Below, piece by piece: positions 57,803 through 64,000 of a DNA stretch of 64,000 bases. The DNA lies in NCBI GenBank assembly GCA_023853785.1, contig JAJIRX010001026.1, positions 62,001 through 126,000 of the forward strand, in the 5' to 3' direction. The position numbers and the translations under genes were made by a program. Source of the DNA: Psilocybe azurescens (lineage: Eukaryota; Basidiomycota; Agaricomycetes; Agaricales; Agrocybaceae). The notes beneath the pieces were generated by a model. It did not search any database, was not told the DNA's origin, and saw only the letters and a program-made list of their open reading frames with translations. Position 1 is the first letter of the stretch, and every line of letters starts with the position of its first letter.

Positions 57803-58270
57803 TGTTAGAAGTAGACAATAATGCACAAATCAGTAGCTATACTGATGAGTAACAATAGAGTCAAATCTCAAATGCGCAACAATGACAAGTATGAGTGAAA
57901 ATAGTAAATTGCTTCTGTAGACTCCAAATCTTGTTCTAGTGTCTTTGTTTCCTCAGACATAGTAGGAATACTGGTCTTTTACATGGCTAAGTGTCTAAAA
58001 ATGGCGAGGCATGACTACAGGTGTCCACAATATTGCGTCAAAACACCAAACCTATAATTACGTGACAAATTATATATCACCGGAACCGTCTCAACGAGGG
58101 ATTCCGGATCAGTGATCAGAATTTGAATAACTTTACTCTACAAAAAGTTATTAACAGAACAGTGTGCAAAAACACCGAAAAGAGCGAATTCTAACTAAGT
58201 GTCCATTTGTACAAGTCCAAATATCAAGTGTAGAACATTAGAAAAAAGTGTTTAATCACAAAAACTAACA
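57803..58270 (-). repeat. Copia (minus) 3' LTR
   Basis: 468 bp. Differs from the 5' LTR by about two substitutions and a few one- to two-base indels. Confidence 0.95.
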
Positions 58271-58347
58271 CAACCCCTTGATAAAACACTTCCATAATCC
58301 ATAAGATGTTGAATCACATCCAAAACAACCCCTGATGATACATCTCC

Positions 58348-61300
58348 TCATTCTTCCTTCCCCATCACTAATCCCATTAATTCTCGCAACTTCTGAACCT
58401 GTGGCTTGGGTAGAGCTTTTGTTAACAAGTCGGCTGGCATATCCTCGGTCCGCAAATATAAGGGTTGCATTCTCTTCATTGCCACCTGATCTCGCAACCA
58501 GTAAAAACATAAGTCCAAGTGTTTCATCCTTCCATGATGTTCAGGATTCTTTGCAACAGACATAGATGACTGATTGTCCATATACAACTTGGCTGGTGCA
58601 GATGGTGTGTACACCAACTCCTTCAACAACTTTTGAATCCACCGGATTTCCATGCCAGCTGCTCCAGCAGCTATAAACTCTGCCTCTGTTGTTGACCTTG
58701 TCACAACAGGTTGCAGCTTGCTCCTCCATGAAACCACTCCTGACCCAATCTTCACCAAATAACCACCTGTTGACTTTCCACTATCCTTATCCCCTCCATG
58801 GTCTGCATCACTATATGTGGCAAACAGTTCATCTCCAAGTGAGGGGTCCGGTCCATATTCCAACCTCATCTCCTTTGTGCCCTGCAAGTACCTAAACAAG
58901 TGCTTAACAGCTTTCCAGTGTTCCATGCCAGGGTTGTGATTGAATCTTGCCAACACACTGACTGTATAAGCAATGTCAGGCCGGGTCATGGTAGCCAAAT
59001 ACATAAGAGATCCAACGGCAGAAATATATGGGATGTCATCCATCTCTCTCTTTTCTTCAGAACTCAAAGGACTCTGCTCTGACATTAACTTCAATCCTGG
59101 TAGCATAGGGGTACCAACGGGTTTGCAATCAGCCATTCCAAACTCCTCCAATTTGTTCACAATATATTGGCGCTGTGACAAATATAGCTTGTGCTCTTCC
59201 CTTTTCTTGTAATCTCAACCCCCAACAAAAATTGGTTGCACCCAGGTCCCTTAGTTTGAAATGCTTTCCAAGTTCAATAACAAAGTTGTCAAGAGCCACC
59301 TGAGACTTTGAAGCCAAAGTGATGTCATCCACAAATATGGGCACAATGATTTTGATATTATCTCTATCATATATATAGAGTGATGCATCACTATAAGTCT
59401 TTTGAAACCCAAGTTCAAGCAAGACCTTTCCAAGTGTTTCACTCCATAGACGTGATGACTGTTTAACCCATAAATGGACTTGTTAAGCCTACAGACTGTG
59501 CTTTTTCCACCTTGCAAAAATCCTAGTGGCTGCTGCATATAGATCTCAACGTCAATGTCACTGTTTGTGAATGCATACGATATATCCACAGAACGGAGTT
59601 CCATATCTTCAATAGCAGCCAAAGCTAACACAATGCAGCACAGTAGCATGCTGCATAGTAGATGCAAAGGTTTCAAAGTAGTCCTGGCCAGGTCATTGGT
59701 TAAAACCTTTACCGACCACATGTGCTTTAAATCGCTCAATTGACCCATCTGCGTTATATTTTGTCTTATACACCCATTTAGACCCAATTGCCTTCTGCCC
59801 TTCAGGTAGTTCCACAATTTCCCAAGTTCCATTTTCCAAGTGCCAGTTATATTCTTCCAACATTGCAGTTTGCCACTGATCTGCCTGTTCTGAGTTCATG
59901 GCTTCTGAATAAGTTTGTGGATCAGCAGACACACTAACAGGATTAGCCATTTCTTCATCATCATCCTCAGAGTCATCCTCATCGTCAGAATCAGGAACAG
60001 GAGGTTTAGGTGTTCTGACTGCCCACCATTCACCAGGAGGTCTACGGTTACGTCTTGGATACCTTGACGTTAAACCCTCTGGGTTGACCTCTGGTTCTGG
60101 TTCAGGTTCTGGCACTGGTTCAGGTTCTGGTACTGACTTGTTATTATCTGTTGCAAGACGTTTGGAGCGTCGAACTGCGGCAACAGGCTTGACATGTTTA
60201 TGAGGTTGAAGCTTTATACGCTTCCGTGGCTCTTCCTCTGGATCACTTTCAATAATCCTGGCATTACATTTGGTACGTCCTGGCAATTCAATCTCTTCCT
60301 TCTCCTCCTCTTCAATTGTGGGCTCAATCGCTTTCTGTTTCCCTTTGTCAACTTTAGGTGCTGGGTTAGGTCCAGTGGGAGGTGCAATCTCGTCTACCTC
60401 AGGCAAGACAGGTGGTAGTACTTCTTGTTCATTTTCTGACTCTGGGATAGGAATTGGTTCGGGTTCAATTGCATCATGCTGATTGGATGTCATCAATTCT
60501 CCACCATATGTGTAGCGTTCATCAAAGTCAGCTCTTTCACAGATAATGACTTTCTTAGTTTCCGGATTGTAAAACTTCCAACCCTTGTAACCATCTGGAT
60601 ATCCAATAAAGATGCACTTTTCCATGTGTGAACCCAATTTCTTCCTTTTGTCCTTTTGAATGTGAACATATGCAACACATCCCCAAACACGTAAATGACT
60701 GACATCAGGTTTCTTGCGATGCCAACCTTCATAAGGAGTTCTCCCAATAATAGCAGATGTAGGACAACGATTCAAGACATGCACAAGTGCAGCCAAACAC
60801 TCAGCCCAAAATTTCTTGGACAGACCAGACTCTTCAAGCAATGCAACAATCCTTTCAGCAAATGTTCTATTGGCACATTCAGCAACCCCATTTTGCTGTG
60901 GTCTGTTTCTGCAGGTATGCTCTCTCACAATTCCACATGCATCCAGGTACTCTTGGAATTCTTTTGACATGTATTCACCACCTTTATCCTCCCGAAGTCG
61001 TTTGATCTTTTTGCCAGTCAAGTTCTCAGCATAAGCTTTGAACGTCTTAAAGCAAGTGAATGTGTCGCTTTTGGCGCTTCATAGGGATAAGCACTTTAAA
61101 GCGTTCAGCATCATCAATAAATGAAACCCAATAACGATAGCCAGAATGTGACAAGATACCAACATCATGCACATCTGTGTGGATCAATTCAAGACCTCTG
61201 TAGCACGATTATCTGATGATGGGAATGGATTTGCATGCATCTTTCCTGCCAGACATGGTTCACATATAGGATCTGGTAAAGCTCTCGAGTCCAGTACTAA

Positions 61301-61860
61301 ACCATCAACTAGATCTTTCTTTATCATGAACTTAATCCCATCATAGTTGTGGTGTCCTAACCGTTTATGCCATAAAGACAAGTCGAGAGGCAGCGTCGAA
61401 GCCAAATGTACATTTTCCATAACATCTACTGTAGAGCCATCTAAATATCCAATATTGTCTGTATCAATGGTAGCAGTAAACAAGAGTTTCTTTTGTGAAG
61501 AAAAGTCCATTTTGTCATGAGAAATATGTACATCAATGCCTTTGTACTTTGTCAAATATAAAACAGCAAGAAGATTATTACAAAGTGCAGGAACGTGAAG
61601 TACTCTAGTGAATTCTACATCTCTATATCGTTTTCCTCTAACTAACGGTCTGAACAGAACACTACCAATGCCCTCTGAATATATAACTCTATGGTCCGGC
61701 TAGTCTAATAGGCACTCTATATGGGGTATAATTGCGTATCCAGTTTCTATGCGGTGTCATATTAGAAGTGGCGCCTGTGTCTGTGTTCCAATGAAATACG
61801 TTAGAAGATGTAGAATTGACCTCGTGTTCAGCAACAGCACTTGCCTTTCCAGCAAATTCT
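58348..61860 (-). pseudogene. Copia (minus) pol, few lesions
   Basis: Originally continuous with gag: a one-base loss near 61905 breaks the junction. Protease site NTDTGATSNM near 61765; stop near 61703. Integrase zinc finger WHKRLGHHNYDG and PICEPCLAGK (61370-61250); catalytic [17 protein letters not shown] and [13 protein letters not shown] supply D, D and E; frameshift near 61060. An acidic linker with [10 protein letters not shown] repeats is followed by [22 protein letters not shown] (59770), SVDISYAFTNSDIDVEIYMQ and catalytic FVDDITLASKS (near 59320), with frameshifts at about 59690, 59440 and 59180. RNase H 58850-58430: YSDADHGGDKDSGKSTGGY, SWRSKLQPVVTRSTTEAEFI and MPADLLTKALP. Ends at 58348. 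The DDE and FVDD residues are all present. Confidence 0.92.
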
Positions 61861-61861
61861 G

Positions 61862-62677
61862 TCACTGCCGCTGCTTTCTCTTCTTCTGCCTTTTGGCACT
61901 CTCATTCTTTGCTTTCTTTTCTGCCAGCTCTGGACAGTTGAAAACCCAATGACCCAATTCTTTGCAGTAATTGCACCGATCCTTTGGCCCAGGTTTTCGC
62001 TTTTCCCATGGCTTCTTGCCCCCACTGCCACCTGCTTTCACTTGGTTCAACGACTCTGTTGTTTGACGTTGACGATTCAACTCTTTGCTGCGAACGCCCT
62101 GCATGATGACCGACTTGTCCAGCTTTTCCATCAACAACAGAGAAACTGCAAGATGTCTGTAGTCATCAGGCAAGGCACGTATGAGTGCCATGCACTGAAG
62201 CTCTTCATCAAGTGTCTCAATCTTAAAGTCGGCTGGACGCAAGTTCTGAATAGTTTGCATGGCCTTTTCAATTCGGGTTCCCAAAGTTACTAGGGATTCG
62301 TCGTCCTGCTTCCTGATAGAGAACAGGTCATCATACGCATTGAATCGTGCTCCTGGCTTCTTGTTCAGGTGAGCAGCTTCAAGCAATGCCCACATCTTGA
62401 TTGGATCTTCATCATGCCCTCTAAAGTGCACCCTTTGATCATTCTCCACAAGCAGGTAGATTTCACCTGCTGCCCTCTCTGCCATCATCTCCCACTTTGC
62501 CACTACCTCTTCATTGATGAATTTATCCCCACTAGCAACTGGCTTTGCTTCTTTGCCAGATACCAATCTCCATAGTCCATTTCGCATTAACCATGCCTTC
62601 ATCTCCCCAGCCCATTCAGGATAGTTTGAATTTGACAATGGTTTAACTTTAGCAACTGTGTTGTTGTCTGAAGACAT
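61862..62677 (-). CDS. Copia (minus) gag, open reading frame
   Basis: 272 codons from ATG 62677: MSSDNNTVAKVKPLSNSNY and EWAGEMKAWLMRNGLWRLV are the copia N-terminal gag features. A UBN2/gag capsid core follows (LDEELQCMALIRALPDDYRH), then a lysine-rich stretch and the zinc knuckle CNYCKELGHWVFNC near 62000-61960. The stop after KKRKQRQ results from a one-base frameshift; in the shifted frame the reading continues EEEKAAAVTEFAGK into the protease. So gag itself is intact, but the natural product was a gag-pol polyprotein. Confidence 0.9.
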   Translation of the reverse strand: MSSDNNTVAKVKPLSNSNYPEWAGEMKAWLMRNGLWRLVSGKEAKPVASGDKFINEEVVAKWEMMAERAAGEIYLLVENDQRVHFRGHDEDPIKMWALLEAAHLNKKPGARFNAYDDLFSIRKQDDESLVTLGTRIEKAMQTIQNLRPADFKIETLDEELQCMALIRALPDDYRHLAVSLLLMEKLDKSVIMQGVRSKELNRQRQTTESLNQVKAGGSGGKKPWEKRKPGPKDRCNYCKELGHWVFNCPELAEKKAKNESAKRQKKRKQRQ

Positions 62678-62790
62678 TTTGCAACAAGTTCAAATGTCAA
62701 GTGTTGTTTCAAGGATCCAACTAGTCTAGTATCAGACAGCAATAGACTTAATCAATGTTTTGCCAAGTTTAAAGCCTGGGGCCCATAACC

Positions 62791-63261
62791 TGTTAGAAAT
62801 AGACAATAATGCACAAATCAGTAGCTATACTGATGAGTAACAATAGAGTCAAATCTCAAATGCGCAACAATGACAAGTATGAGTGAAAATAGTAAATTGC
62901 TTCTGTAGACTCCAAATCTTGTTCTAGTGTCTTTGTTTCCTCAGACATAGTAGGAATACTGGTCTTTTACATGGCTAAGTGTCTAAAAATGGCGAGGCAT
63001 GACTATAGGTGTCCACAATATTGGCGTCAAAACACCAAACCTATAATTACGTGACAAATTATATATCACCGGAACCGTCTCAACGAGGGGATTCCGGATC
63101 AGTGATCAGAATTTGAATAACTTTACTCTACAAAAAGTTATTAACAGAACAGTGTGCAAAAACACCGAAAAGAGCGAATTCTAACTAAGTGTCCATTTGT
63201 ACAAGTCCAAATATCAAGTGTAGAACATTAGAAACAAAGTGTTTAATCACAAAAACTAACA
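62791..63261 (-). repeat. Copia (minus) 5' LTR
   Basis: 471 bp, TGTTAG...CTAACA; adjoining primer site at 62774-62790. Confidence 0.95.
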
Positions 63262-63266
63262 CCTCG

Positions 63267-63660
63267 TGCCAACCTTAAGGCTACCATTCTCCTCTCACAA
63301 TGTGCTTCATCTTCCAACTCTATTGAATGTGTGAGTTTGTTTTTGAGTTTTTGAGTGTTCTTTGAAGATCGTCTTGTGAGACAGGGGGTTTGGGTGTGAC
63401 AGGGGGTTTGGGTGCGATAGAGGGTTCAGATGCAACAGAGGGGTGTTTTCAGATGCAGTGGATGAAAAGAACATAGATTTGATGTGTTTAATGGAAAATA
63501 GATGAGGCATCGTTGATTGGTTTTGGGAGTGATGAAGCGGTTGTCTTTTAAAAGTTGTGATGTGTCAAGTATTTGTGTAGAATTTTGTTTCCATCTTGAT
63601 TCCCATGTTGTTTTGATGAAATGAAACTCTGACATCACCTCCCTTTTCCAACAACCATTC
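63267..63660 (-). other. Gypsy 3' region interrupted by the copia element
   Basis: Joins to 57613-57802 when the copia element and one CCTCG are removed. A minus-strand AAAAGGGAGGTGA followed by TGTCAGAGTTTC at about 63650-63625 resembles another polypurine tract plus LTR start. A short PLSHPN tandem repeat is encoded at 63420-63370. The exact element structure is unresolved. Confidence 0.4.
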
Positions 63661-64000
63661 TTAACTATGGTCTAGTTTAGAAGGTTTTAAAGGTTGAATA
63701 GGAATAGTAAAAATTTCGAAAGACACAAAAGAAAGTCTATCAAAGGTAAGGGCAGAAATCCTTCTAGGTGCAGCCGGATGTCTAGTATGGAATTCTTTGA
63801 TCAGTCTAGAGGCCTCTTTGAGATTATCTGCAGGCTCCCAAGTACTTTCTTCATTTGGATAAATTTTCCACTTGACCAAATACTGCAGCTTGCCTCTATA
63901 AAGTCTACTGTCCTTGATGATTTTGACTTCCCATTCTGGATTATCTCCAGTAATAACAGGAGGAGGTCAAGAAGGAGATCTTCTTCCAGGAATAGTATCA
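63661..64000 (-). pseudogene. Gypsy integrase chromodomain, truncated by the window end
   Basis: The minus strand enters from beyond 64000 with SPS, a TGA (probably from CGA), PPPVITGDNPEWEVKIIKDS, then RGKLQYLVKWKIYPNEEST and WEPADNLKEASRLIKEFHTR, ending at 63661. The L-V-K-W-K...P-x-E-x-S/T-W-E-P-x-x-N-L pattern is diagnostic of chromodomains at the C-terminus of chromovirus integrases, which target heterochromatin. The rest of this gypsy element lies outside the window. Its probable 3' LTR is at 57215-57611. Confidence 0.85.

Larger units (their letters stand above)
57803..63261 (-). mobile_element. Copia LTR retrotransposon, young, minus strand
   Basis: LTRs 57803-58270 and 62791-63261 have perfect TGTTAG...CTAACA ends and differ by only a handful of bases; the 5-bp duplication is CCTCG (57798-57802 and 63262-63266). 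The primer-binding sequence next to the right LTR is GGTTATGGGCCCCAGGC on the minus strand, the same initiator tRNA-Met anticodon-type site as the plus-strand copia. A gag-pol frame covers almost the whole interior with few lesions. This is the least decayed element in the window. Confidence 0.95.

Noticed and set aside
1..64000. CRISPR arrays, bacterial operons or prophage features
   Set aside because: No regularly spaced identical repeats with unique spacers; introns and retrotransposons show the DNA is eukaryotic.

Overview
The window looks like a gene-poor, transposon-dense stretch of a basidiomycete (Agaricomycete mushroom) chromosome. The evidence is short spliceosomal introns, NACHT-type NLR genes of the agaricomycete type, an AstC-like HAD/terpene-cyclase relative, chromodomain gypsy and copia elements, and a fragment resembling the CxC5/CxC6 proteins associated with KDZ transposons. 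I found no gene that is clearly intact. The window reads as a graveyard of gene fragments (1-30 kb) followed by nested transposons (30-64 kb).

Region 1 (1-9.5 kb): the 3' end of a cytosolic arginyl-tRNA synthetase gene, two diverged copies of an unrecognised gene, a truncated NLR, and a 2.2-kb terminal-inverted-repeat (TIR) element inserted in the second copy. Region 2 (9.8-27.5 kb) is bounded by a diverged inverted repeat of about 135 bp. It holds a minus-strand NLR pseudogene, a second NLR fragment, a SEC61-alpha fragment and an AstC-like HAD/class II terpene-cyclase pseudogene. Region 3 (24.4-30.3 kb) has a directly repeated segment of about 1.2 kb flanking a fungal seven-transmembrane-like gene fragment.

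Region 4 (30.4-45.6 kb) is a clean nest. A degenerate minisatellite is split by a chromodomain gypsy element (30733-45287, target duplication ACAGC), which is itself split by a copia element (32200-37675, target duplication AAATA). The gypsy LTR carries a perfect heat-shock-element motif just upstream of its TATA box, and the element has a third ORF after pol.

Region 5 (45.6-57 kb) contains three more members of a TIR family with GTGTACTTTAC / GAGGTCTTTAC-type ends, perfect 8-bp target duplications, subterminal arrays of TGGACTCCA-like motifs and, in three of four copies, a tRNA-like Pol III module. One copy keeps the C-terminal part of a CxC5/CxC6-like protein, which points to the KDZ superfamily. 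These sit in fragments of other unrecognised minus-strand coding sequence. Region 6 (57.2-64 kb) is a minus-strand gypsy relic (LTR and chromodomain) interrupted by a young minus-strand copia element (57803-63261, target duplication CCTCG, LTRs nearly identical).

In the plus-strand gypsy pol almost every internal stop is TGA where CGA is plausible, LTR differences fall mostly at CpG, and one TIR copy is a CpG-depleted version of another. Together these suggest that cytosine methylation and deamination drive decay here.
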